Part shown: positions 28,839-40,800 of the stretch, piece after piece | How positions within the stretch are numbered: the first letter of the stretch is position 1 | Layout: the number at the start of each line of letters is the position of its first letter | NCBI GenBank assembly: GCA_034509425.1 | Contig: JAVTVJ010000439.1 | Location: 62,001 to 126,000 of the forward strand | DNA: 64,000 bases | Source: Eopsaltria australis | Lineage: Eukaryota; Chordata; Aves; Passeriformes; Petroicidae | Reading direction: 5' to 3' | Made by a program: the position numbers and the translations under genes | Notes under the pieces: model-generated | The model's input: only the letters and a program-made list of their open reading frames with translations | The model's database searches: none | Told to the model about the DNA's origin: nothing

Positions 28839-31800
28839 GTAAGAGAAAAGTACTTGTAAAACTCAGGGCAAAAATTTCATCAGGCTGGTTGTATAAAGGT
28901 TTGGAGGTGCCTGGATGACATCAGAGAAGGGATGGGAGGGAAGTCAGAAGCATTTCTGTAAAGACACATTCACAGCTTGTAGTGAATGTCCTTCCCAGGG
29001 CTCAGATCAGCTTTTTCACTCTTAGTACAGTGCTGTTTGTTTCCAGGATGTGACCTGGCAAGGTGCTGGGTAACTTTTTAAAATGCAGTGAAAGTTGCAT
29101 GTGTTCAGTGCCCCACAAAACCAGCCCCATGCCCACTGCAGAGAACTGCCAGGAGTCAGGGTAATTCAGGTACAGGAACCTCAGACTGACTTTGCTGAAG
29201 TCTCTGATGGGTAATACATGATAAAAGTGAGTTCCATTGTGCTCTGCTTACCATCCCCAGCTGCACTTGCAGCTCCATCACCCGCAGCCCTGGAACTGGG
29301 AGCTGGTGAGGATCAGCGAGTGACACTGTTTCTCTTAAAGAGATTTAATATTTACATCTGGCTGAGCTGACTGGAGACAAATGTCTGCTTTTGCTCTTTC
29401 ACAAGACTGGTTTTAAATTTATCTTCACACTGATGTAGCCAGACTCTGAGTTCTGGTGCAAGGATATTTTTCTCTTCCGCTGCTTGTTTTAATCTCAACG
29501 TTCACTCAACCTGCACTGCTGGTGTGCCTGGTAGGTGCCCACTTCTGCCCTTTGAATCAGTGGAAGATTCACTTAAAAAACCTGGAAGAGAAAAGATGAA
29601 AAGAACTGATTTCTATGTTGATCTCCATTGGGCTAAATCTAAATTAAAGCCTCTGACACAAGTGGAATTTGTTCAGCCTTATAACATGCTAACTGAGAAC
29701 AGAATGTGGCCCAAATTTTTAAACTGAGGACTTAGAGGGCAGCTGAAAGTTTCATTCTGAGCTTAAGCAAGTTGTGAGTGTCCTTCAAGGGCATCATGGT
29801 GAGGCCTGAGACTGAATTTTTAGCCCCAAACAGCCAGTGACTTTAGTAAATACCCTGCACACTAAAGAGGGCTGGGAACAATTCTGCTTAGCTGCATTTT
29901 CTCTGATTAAATCAGCTCTGCTAATGAAGCCTGGGGCACAAGCAGAGGTCATGCTGCTGTATTAACCCTGATCATCTCATAGCTGATCAGTGCCACTCTG
30001 TGATCTGGCAGTAGCAGAGAATTGATATTAAATGGGCAGAGGAAGAAATAAGTTTTTTTGTGTGCCTTTCATTCACTGTTTCTTTGTCCTTTAACTGTCA
30101 GTGGGCGAACATTATTATGAATCTTTGCCATAGCAGGAATGACACCTTTAGTTTTTATTTTAATATGTCATCGCAAGAGCTCACATTAAAAATGTCATTT
30201 TCCACTTTAAAATGTTGAGTTCTTGAAGTCTTAACCCTGAGCTCAATTACAGGAGTTGGTCACAAAATCATTTCTCCTTGATGTGTCCTTTTAGCTCTTG
30301 TAATTCAGTTTCACTCATGCCACTAGCTGGAATTTTGTGGTGATTTGCTTCAGAAGTGCCTATGGACAATTACTTCTCTCATATACCTTATTAAAAGTAC
30401 TTTTTTTTTTAAAACCACTGAAAACATTTTGACTTTTGATAGTCTTAAAAATATTTTTTCTTCTGTGTGAAATGTGGCGCCATGCATAGGGCAGAGCTGC
30501 CTGTGTTGAAGAGCTACAACTTTGCTGCATTTTCAAATGTCACTTGTGTAATGTGAGATGAGGGCAGAAGCTGTCACTGCATCAGCTCTTAGACTGCAGA
30601 CTGTGTCTTAGGCTGAGGTTTCCAACAGAAAACCTCCCATGGGGATAGAAGTGCTTCCCTGCTTCCCTCCCTCCCTAGGCTGGGCTTGTTTAGCTCCCAG
30701 AGGGCAAGTCCAGAGGTTGAGCAGCAAGAAGTCAAGGTAAACACAGCCCTTCTCTGCAATTGTTGTGCAATAATAATGGATCCTTACCCTCCTGTGACAC
30801 ATTTCATCCCAAAACACTGGATATAGGTCAGTGGTGAAATGCAGCCCCAAAATCTCTGAAACAAACTAAATGCTTGTTGATTAGTGCTTGGCAGAATATA
30901 GCCTGGGTGTGAGATATAACGGAAACACACATTTTTTTCTTGTGGAAATCATCCTGATGCTTTTCTTACACATTCAGAGCTTTGATTTTAAAGGTACCTT
31001 CTACTGCTGTCCCAGAGTATTCAGTTGTATCAAACTCCATTGAATTGATTGCTGTCAAAGAAGGGTTGCCTGCATCCTCGTATTCTTTATTCCTGCAAGA
31101 ATAAATCCACACCTGGCCATGGTAGCTGGTTTTACCCTAAAAGAACTGCTGTTGCCTCTGCATGGATGAAGAGCCCAGTGAAGAGGCATGTGCTTTTCCT
31201 TGCCCACAAACACAAGTGTGTAGGTCCTAAAATTGCTGGTGAGTCTACACTATTAAAAAGAGTCTCAGCCTGCACAGGGGAAACCAAAATCCAGAGTTCC
31301 TCATCCTAATTCAACTCAGTATCTTACTGAAAGCACTGTGTATGTGTATTATGGAAAAGGGATTCAAATATGAACGATTGCTGGGTTTAAGTTTTTGGCT
31401 CAGCTTCTACCAAATATTTGACCAGATTTTCCAGAGATCTCAGCTTTCTCTGTGCATTAAAGGCCACACAGATGCACTGGAGTGCAGAGCTGGTCTCTGC
31501 TTTGCAGCCCTTTGAAGAGCTCAGTCCTTTGGGAAGTCTGCTCCCAGTCTGTGGGTGTTGAGATCCTGAAATCCTTCCCCTGATTTTGCTGTTAAAAGGT
31601 ATATGGAAGGCAGTCACAGTGCAGAGGCCACACAGGGATGTTCTGTGAGGCTGCATAGGCTGTGCAGGTGAAGCAAAGCTCTTTTTGAGATTAGCAGGAG
31701 CAGCCCTGCAGAGAGACAACACAGCTTGAAATGGAAATCAGACTGGGACATCAGCCACAATTTACCTGGACAATAACCAGATGGTCAAGTTTAAAGTCAG

Positions 31801-34800
31801 CAACAAGTTACATGTGGGAGCTTTGACAAGCTGCCAGGCAAATAAAATGCTTACCCAGAAAGTCAGGACTGTTATCACTGCTGGTTGCCTCTTCCACTGC
31901 TGGGAGCTGTTTGGAGGGGCTCTCCCATCACCCCACTATGGATCCAATCCAGGGCAACTGGATATCATAGCACAGACTCCAACCTTATATATGTAGATAG
32001 AGAGAGATAGACAGACAGACAGACAGATAGATAGATGAGAGGAGCTGTCAAAGGAATTAGGACCTGAGGCTGTCACCTAGCTTCACTCTGTTGATGTCTG
32101 TCTTTCAGTAGGAGGTTCAGTTTGAGGAAGTGTGGAGATTTTATTTTGCTAGCAAAAGAAGAAATGTTTTCTTTGACAAAACTCCACCATCAAGTGTCCC
32201 TGCAGAGCCTAACACTGGATTTCTGTGTCAAGCCGAGTGAATCCAACACTAAATGCTGATATAATCAATGGAACGCTGTAATGTGCAGTGGACATAGACA
32301 TTTAAGCTGAATGACTTTCCAGACCCCATTGAATGTGGTGGTGGAATCTCTACTCAGACACAGGGGGGACAAATGAGCAGTCTAGGCGTCTAAATCTACA
32401 GGCTGCATCCCACTCTGGAAGCCCCTGGAGGTCACAGGACCCCAAAGGTCCCTGAAGGCCCCTAAAGTCATTAAGGCTGGTGAGGGCTGGTACTTTTCAG
32501 CCCAATGATGGTCATCTGAGCAGCAGTTTCTTACACAGAGCCAGAGGCTTTTAATCTAGAAGTACATAAAACTCAAAGAAAAATGAGGCTCCTATAAACA
32601 CCAGCCAGCTCATAGATTTTAAGTCCAGGGTATGACTCACCAGGCCAACTCTGGCACTGCAGAGGGGTTGGAGTAGATGACCTTTAAAGGTCACTTCCAA
32701 CCCAAACCATTCTGGTTTTATGATTCTGTAACTTTGTTGCTTAACCCAGTGTTTATTTGGTGTTGATTCCTGTATCAAGCCTGTTGCTTCTACCTGAATG
32801 AGAGCAGGCTGCTTAAAGAGGTGATGAATACTGATGGAAAGGGGGTGCAGAACTCTCTGTGGTTTCCAGGATAAAGTGTAGACACAGCCTGATCTCTGTT
32901 TGATTCAGCCCAGGTTGTTACCAGCTGAAATACCACTCAGAAAACACCAGTGTCAGGCCTGCTTTGCCCTAAGGGAGAAGCAGGAAGCTGGAAATGCATC
33001 TTCTCAAGGGATTCTTTGCTTTTGTTGGGGTAATTCTTCAATTTGCAAAGGCCCTGAGTCTCTCACTGAAGCTTTCTATAAACCTTCCTCCCTCTTTGCT
33101 TTCTCCTCAAAGATCCCAGGTCTCCTTTCCTTCATCCCCTTCACAGGGATGGCATTCCCAGAGCCTGGGCTCCATGTACTGTATGTGACCTTCTCCTCTG
33201 ACACATCAGTTGGCTCTCAAGCCTCTAAGAGTTTACATTTCCTATAAGCAAGGGGATGCCTCATATGTCTCTGTCAGCCTTTGCCAAGAGAAGGTTTGCT
33301 CTTTAACCAGCAGGATTTGAGGGACAGTAGTCAAGGGAAACAGTGTCAAGTGGTGGAAAGCCAAGATCACCTGAAGGTCTGCTTGATGAGTGATCTGCAA
33401 ATTGCTAAAAAACTGAGATCATGCAGTTTTTGCACTTCTTTCTGATGTATGAAAGAGGCCGAAAACAGCTTCCAAAGAAACATGGGGAGCTCTGTTATTG
33501 TAGTTAGGATGATCTAGAGATATAAGAAATCAAAAATTTTCCATAACAGCACGACTGAAAAGATTATAGGAACAAATTCTTTGAACTGACTCCAATAAAA
33601 ACTGAGAGCTAATGTGATTGTATTCACATTTTTAACAATGTTCTGGGGTTTGATTTTTTAATTATCAACTCATTTGTTCAAAAACTTTAATAAAACCTGT
33701 GAGAAAACCTAGCTTTTTTCAGAAAACCTCACCCACACCTCTAAGAAGAGACTGGGAAATCTTGTAATGAAAGACTAAATATAAAATAGTCAAAAATTAG
33801 TCTGAAATAAATCCTCCTCTCAAATCAGAAAAGCTAGGATATGTCATCCCTGACATTTTAAAGGTGAAACTGCTTTTTAAAGGAACAAAACCATTCTTAT
33901 GCTAATAATTCATTTTTAGAGAGCTGATGTATTTCCTTAGGCTGTTGTCTTTGATGAAGTGTTACAGCCTCTGCTTTGGAAACCAAGGAGACTTTGCCTA
34001 CATCTTAAGCTGTTCTCTGGAGCAGACTGAGGAGAGAGATGCCCTACCAAGCAATAATAAACAGGATTTAGGTGTAAGTTAGGCCATCTGTGTGTATCAT
34101 CTGTGATGTGCAGAATAGCATGAACCCACATTAAACAGTTTGTGATTTACTCACTGTGTCCATGAGCAGCTCAATGAAATCCTCCTCTGTTCTTTGCACC
34201 AAAGCCATCTCACCTGGCTTTTCCAGGCCAGTGAATGAGATGTTGTGGGTGCTGGATGGCAGATGTTTGGGTTGTGCATGTCTCAGAGATGAGGTTGATA
34301 CATTTCCTGTGGCAGTGCTCAGCCCTCTGTCCTGGCAGGTCCAACAGACCTTAATCTGTCTGAATCCCGTCCAAGCAGCCACAAGAGTTGTTTCTTGTGC
34401 TTTCACTGTGAGCTGTGCTTGCAGGAGCCATGGCTTAGCTGTCAGTGCTCTGTTACCCCTTGCATTTGTTGGCTGGCATGATGAATCTATGCTTTTGTCA
34501 CTGTAGCTGCATTCAGGATTAGCTGTGGTTGTGAGTCTCACCAGGGCACGTGAGCCCTTCAGAGTTCAGCTCGGTTGGTGCTGGGCTGGGAGGCCAAGGA
34601 AACCTGAGGCTCCCCAGAAAGTCATGCAGTGAATCAGTCAGTGGCATCTGCCCTCTAAGTCAGTCCTAAATCCCTGGCCTGGCAAGCTTATGCTGGGCTG
34701 GAGGCATCACTGCACTAAAGATCCTGCTTTTGGGCAGGGTGAGAACCAGTTCTCACTATGTGTGGAGGATGGCAGTGATCACCTCAGAGGCTGTGGTGTG

Positions 34801-37800
34801 CACAGACACAGCACAAAGCAGTTGTTTTGTCCCTGTGGTGAAGCAAGGGAAGCTGAGCAGCAAGACACAGAGGGTTCAGACCTCCAGGGCTCCTGGGTAG
34901 GTGCCACAGCAGAAATCACCTCCCCATGGTTCTCTCCAGGAGCTTTCAGAGCTGCCTGGCCATGCAGCACCCTGACCATGTGAGTGTGGGGTGCTCTCTG
35001 TACCAGGAGGGGAGGCCTGGGACACCTGGAACCATTTGGGGTTGTGTTAAACACTTTTAGACCAGACAGAGAAGGTTTTATAGACCAGTGATTCCACAGG
35101 CTGAGAGACTTAGGTTTAATCTTGCTTGGAGAACCTTAACACTGCAGAGAGGATGAGAGAGGAGGCTGTGAACCACTGCAAGCCTTTGGTGTCCTGGGTG
35201 TTTTCTGTCTCCAGGACAGGTGGGATCAGAGCCCAGCCCAGGGAGAGCCCCACTGTGCCCTTCCCCTTTGGGGCATCCACCTCTGAGCTCCTCTGGCACT
35301 GCAGGAGTTTGCACAGCTGCCAAGGGGCACCTGGGAGATTTAGGTGCTTGCAGATGCTTAAGCAATGTTAGTTGAAGATTTAAGGAATAGATCTCAAATA
35401 CTTGTGTCTCCTGATTTTTACTTTGCTTAGAGTTGAGCCCAGGTCTCTGGAGTCCTGATAATACACAGTATCATAAATCCAGTGTTCTTTGAAACCATTT
35501 TGGGGCATGGAGGATCCCATGATGGTTTGTAAGAGCTGCAGTATTTCTTACACCTGCCAGTCAGATTAGCAGTGAGTAATCGTCTCTGCAGTTTCAATAC
35601 CACATGGGCTGCTCCTTTGATTTCTCAGGAAGTCTTGTATAACATTCTTGGTGCATTTCTGCATCTCCTCAGAAATTAGGGATTTCCAGAGCTGGCAGTA
35701 AGTTCTGCCAGCCAGGTTTGCTTTGGAAAATCTGGACACCCTATGCAATAAACAGCAAAATGCAAAGCCAGCATTTCAGTACTTTTTTATTCTCGAGGAG
35801 CAAACTGAGAGGAGAGAAGCACCTGTTGGAGGACTTGGGTTTTTCTGCATGGTGTTCCCTTCCAACTTGTCATTCCTCTCCACAAGGAAACTTTTTTTCG
35901 CTTTCTGACTGCCCTTAAAACACCCAGGAGGCAGGAGGGACCCTTCCCCATGTGAGATATCTCCCTGTGCTTCCTGGCACCATGTAACCATGTGGGTTTT
36001 ATCAGCTCCCTGGCTCTGCTTTGCCTTACAAGGAGTGTAATCTCTCTTGCACCTCTCTGGCCCCCTGACCTGACAGCTGACAGAGCACAGCCTCACATTT
36101 CTCACCAGCTCTCAGCTCTTCCATTTGACACAGTGGAGCTGGCTGCATCCCCTTCCCAGGCACATTTCCCCCTGCCCCACCCCAGGTGCTTGCCTTGCAC
36201 TGGGCTCCCTCCAGCACTGCTCACTTTCCTAAACCTCATTTTCCAAACCTCATTTTTGCACATGGTTTTGTCTGCTCTAGGCCATCCTGCTTTTAAATCA
36301 GTGCCTTCTTTATCCCACAAGAGCCAAGGCACAGGAGAGATTATGTCAGCAGCTCACATAATATTTTCAGAGAAAAGGAAATGCATTTTAAATACACTGT
36401 GACATAAATATAAATATAAATACAAATATAAATATAAATATAAATACAAATATAAATATAAATATAAATATAAATATAAATATAAATATAAATATAAATA
36501 TAAATATAAATACAAATAGTATAAATATAAATATAAATATAAATATAAATATGTTTGTGTGTACCTATATATATATATACAGTCTTTGGGCTGGATTCTC
36601 TGGGGCTGTGAGCTGATTCCTGCTTGTGGCACATCCTCCTTAGGCGGATCATCAATAATTTTTGTATTTCCCCATGCCTCAGTTTCCCCACTCTGCACTG
36701 TGCACAATGATAAATGTTCCTTTGATCATGAAGCCTCTGTGGTCCCTGAGCTTCTTGCAGTGAGGAGAACCTCCCTTTTGGCACCAGCAGTGGCTGAGTG
36801 ATGGGAATTTAAATTCTCCTGTACTGTCGAGCCTGGCTGGAGGCCCAGATAAAGTGGGCGGTTGCCTGGAGAAGCAGACAGCTGGAGACACCAAATCAGG
36901 CAGTGAAAAGCCTTCTGTAGCAGCAAGGGGAAAATCCCAAAATTTTTTGGACAGCAGACCAAAGTGTCTCCCCCTCCTTCTCAGTGAATTAAGATCTAGG
37001 AGCTGCAGCTGGACACATGAAGGGGCATATGGGGGAGGTTCCCCCTCGGTCTGGGACTCTGGACGCTCTCAGAGGGAGGATGAGAGGTCAGACTTCTTCA
37101 TCAGCATCCTCTGACTCACTCCTCCCCCAGCCTTGGATATAGTTAAACACATACAATTGTAGGATGTCTCTTGGAAATCCAGTTTTGAATCCCCCAAAGA
37201 TAAAATACCCCTTTTGAAGGGGTCCCACTTATTCCATGATGATTTAGCTTACAGCAACAGCATTGGGCAAGAACATGAGGATTAAGCTGGGTGGGGTGTT
37301 TCTCCATCCCCCCCAAAAATCCTGAGGGGTTCATTTTAGCGGCTGCAGGGAGCCCAGGGGTGCAAAACTGGCAGGATTTTGGCTGGGCAGAGCTGGCCCT
37401 CACTGATGCAAGGTGTCCCTCTGTCCCTGCAGCCTGACACACGTCATCTGCCACACGTGCTTCAAGCGGCAGGAGCGGCTGCACCGCTGCGGGCAGTGCA
37501 AGTTCGCCTATTACTGTGACAGGACCTGCCAGAGAGCAGCCTGGCTCAACCACAAAAATGAGTGCTCTGCCATCAAGAGGCACGGCAAGGCACCCTCTGA
37601 AAACATCAGGTGAGAGCTGGCCCCCCTGTGACCTGGGAGAGGACAGGGCATCCTGTGGCAAGGAAGAGCTGGGTGGCCTGATTTGGGCAGTTTGGAGGTG
37701 GGAGAAGGTTTAGGATAGGCCAGGAGCATCCCTGAGATGAAGGGATGGGGACCTGGAGTAGCATCAGTGGTGCAAAGAATGTGCTTCTCTTTGGGTTTTT

Positions 37801-40800
37801 TTGTGCTAGGCCCTGAAAACCCTGAACATGGTGATGCAAACCCACCCTGGATGGTTTAGGAGGTGTGGGAAACTGGGGAGTAGGTGGAAAAGTGAAAGAG
37901 GAGATGGGTTCTCCCCCAGTTTGCTGATAGGATACATTAATTTGTCTTCATATTCTGGCTCCACCGTAAGAATATGAGAAGAATCCTCAAGGAAATGGGA
38001 GCAGCTGTGGAGGGCTGGGGACCTGGGGGTCTGTAGAACTTCTCCAGATGAAAACACAGATGCAAGGACAAAACCCTGCATCTCCCTCTCCATCAGAAGG
38101 CTTTGGATGGTGACCATCCATCACCCATGTGACGCTGAGCCTGTCTCAGTCAGTCTCTGCCTGCCCACAGTTTCCCCCCAGGAGATGAATTTTGATTGTG
38201 CTTTGCTCTGTGCTTGTGGTGGTGGCGCTGTGACCGCTGTGGCTGTGCCCTGGCCAGGCTGGCTGCCCGCATCCTGTGGAAGATCGAGCGGGAGGGCAGC
38301 GGGCTGTCCGAGGGCTGCCTGGTGTCCATCGATGAGCTGCAGAACCACGTGGACAGCTTTGGAGAGGAGGAGAAGCGGGAGCTGCGCACGGACGTGGAGA
38401 GTTTCCTGGAGTTCTGGCCGCCCCACTGCCAGCAGTTCGGGATGCAGTTCATCTCCCACATATTCGGGGTGGTATGCTGGAGGGACGGGAGTGCAAATGG
38501 GGCAGGGTTTGTAATGCCAGCTTTTGGGATGAACTCCCCAGCTGGCCTGATTTGAGGATGGCTGCCTTTATCCCACTCTCCACCTGCTTCTGCTCTGCAT
38601 GACACTGGGAAATTGAGGCATGGCAAGGGTAAGGGTTGAAATATTTTGGCTGTCTAAACGTGCAGACAAGTGGTTTGCTCAGTCATTGGTGCTGCATTGT
38701 CATCACAAGTCCCACTGGGCATCTCTCTGCACCTGGGAGAGCTGAGAAAATCTAAATATATTTTTATCAATTTCACCTAGTATATATTTGAATATAGCAG
38801 ATCTATGCTGTAATTAATTTATGCTATAAATTAATGTCTATTATTGTTGTGTGCATTTTATTTTTTACATTGACATATATAATAAAATCAGAAAAAATAC
38901 TAATTATATTTAATAATATCCATTTCTAACTTGTTAACTACAAATCTTTGGTCTCAGTGTAGCAGAGAGGGAAATTCCAGTTCAAGCTGAACTGCTCTGC
39001 TCCCAACCCTGGGTATCCCTGCTCTACCCACTTAGCTCCCAACATTGCCAAGAGGAGACACAGGGGCTGCTCACCCCTCTGCCAGTGGCTGCTGTGCAAG
39101 ACAAGCTGGCCTTTGCCAGTCTCAGTACAGGGAGAGGACACAGCATCCCTTGGTACCCACACCACATAGAAAATCTTCCTGGACACAGGAAGACACCCCA
39201 TGTGCTAGTGACCAGCACAGCTTTTCTGTGGAGAAGCCAGGAAGTACAGAAAAACTACAGAATCAGTTCACAAAGGAAATAAAACTATTAACAGGGTAAA
39301 ATAATCAGCAGTTGAGTTAATTATTGCCTTTGGTTTATCCTATCACGTTTTCTCTTGACAGATACTGCCATTATTTATGTTTGTGACTAAGAACTGTCCT
39401 GTTCATACGTGATAAAAATGTATCAAAAGTAAAATAATTAATTCTTGGAATATATGTCATGCAAAAGTAGTCATTCTGAAAATTCACAGCAAAGAGTAGT
39501 AGCTGGTTTTTGTGAGCTTTGAGGGCAACCCAGCAAACATGACCAGGTTGAATGCAGCAGTCAAGGTTAATTTCTAACTGATACCTGTTTCCATGAGTGT
39601 GAACTTTGCTTTCTGCTTGAATTTCCTCAAAATAATTTTCCTGTGACCTTTTTCTGAATTATTTGCAGGAACCAAATATAAGGAAATCAATGCATGGCCA
39701 AACCAAATTTATCTTGGGCATCCCAAGTGAACACTGACAGCAAATATTCTGTAACATTTACTCAGCTCTGCCCTGGTCCCTCTGCATGAATCCTGCATTG
39801 CTTCTGTTCTGTTTTATCCCCACTGGAGTGTTCCAGCTTTTTCTCCTTTAATGCTTCTTCCTGCCTGTGTTTTGGGACCAGATCAGCTGCAATGGCTTTA
39901 CCCTCAGTGACCAAAGAGGACTGCAGGCTGTTGGTGTGGGAATCTTCCCCAACCTCTGCCAGGCCAACCACGACTGCTGGCCCAACTGCACTGTTGTCTT
40001 CAACAATGGCAAGTGAGTGGATTTCTTTCCCTTGGTGCAGCAGGGATGCATCCTAACAGGCAACTCAGCAGGCTCTGCCACCCCCAGAGACAGGTTCCTG
40101 TCCCAGAAAATTTATTCATTCTTATTTCTTCTCTAGCTCAGAAAAAAGAAAAACCCAAGCAGTATTTTCTTGCTAAAAATGAACTGGTTTCTCTCCTTGT
40201 TATTAAAAAAGTTATCATCTGATGCACTAACAAATACATCAGGTTTGACCCCAAATCCAGCAACCAGCAAAGATTTTTTCCCTGGTTTCTTATGAGTTTT
40301 GTAACTAGACTCAAAATAGGTAGCTGAAGTAGTAAGTAGCTGTTTAACTCACCCCTTATATTGAAGCTTCATTTATAGATAGTTGAGTAATTCCACTTAG
40401 TAAATTATTAAGGATTATGCTGAGTCCACAGTCCAAGAGTTTCTCATAACTGAAGCTTGCAATCAGCTGTGTATCAGCATCTGGTGTGTTTATAACCATT
40501 CCTAACACAACCCCCATCTGATGAGAGTGTACCATCTCAATTAATCACTGATTAACTCTTTAGCAACGGGACCTTAATGACAGTGGTGATTGCTATCTGC
40601 AAGCAGAGTCACCTGCAAGTGCAGGATGCTCTCAGTATCTGGGCATTCCCCATTCCCACCCAAGTCCTGTAAGAAAACCTCTGCAGGAGGAGTGAGATGG
40701 AAAAAGATTCAGTGGGAAATGTGGGGATGTTTCAGCAGAGCTGGGAGTGGAGGCAGCCCACAGGAGGGATCCTCTGCCCTTCCCAGCTCCCAAGCCATGA

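Noticed and set aside
31781..31996. Similar short proteins at 31781 (plus) and 41351 (minus)
   Set aside because: The similarity comes from the inverted repeat pair, not from a conserved coding sequence; the frames diverge after a 12-base indel.
36341..36784. Minus-strand frames rich in Tyr-Ile or Tyr-Leu repeats
   Set aside because: They are translations of the TAAATA hexamer array and have no coding character.
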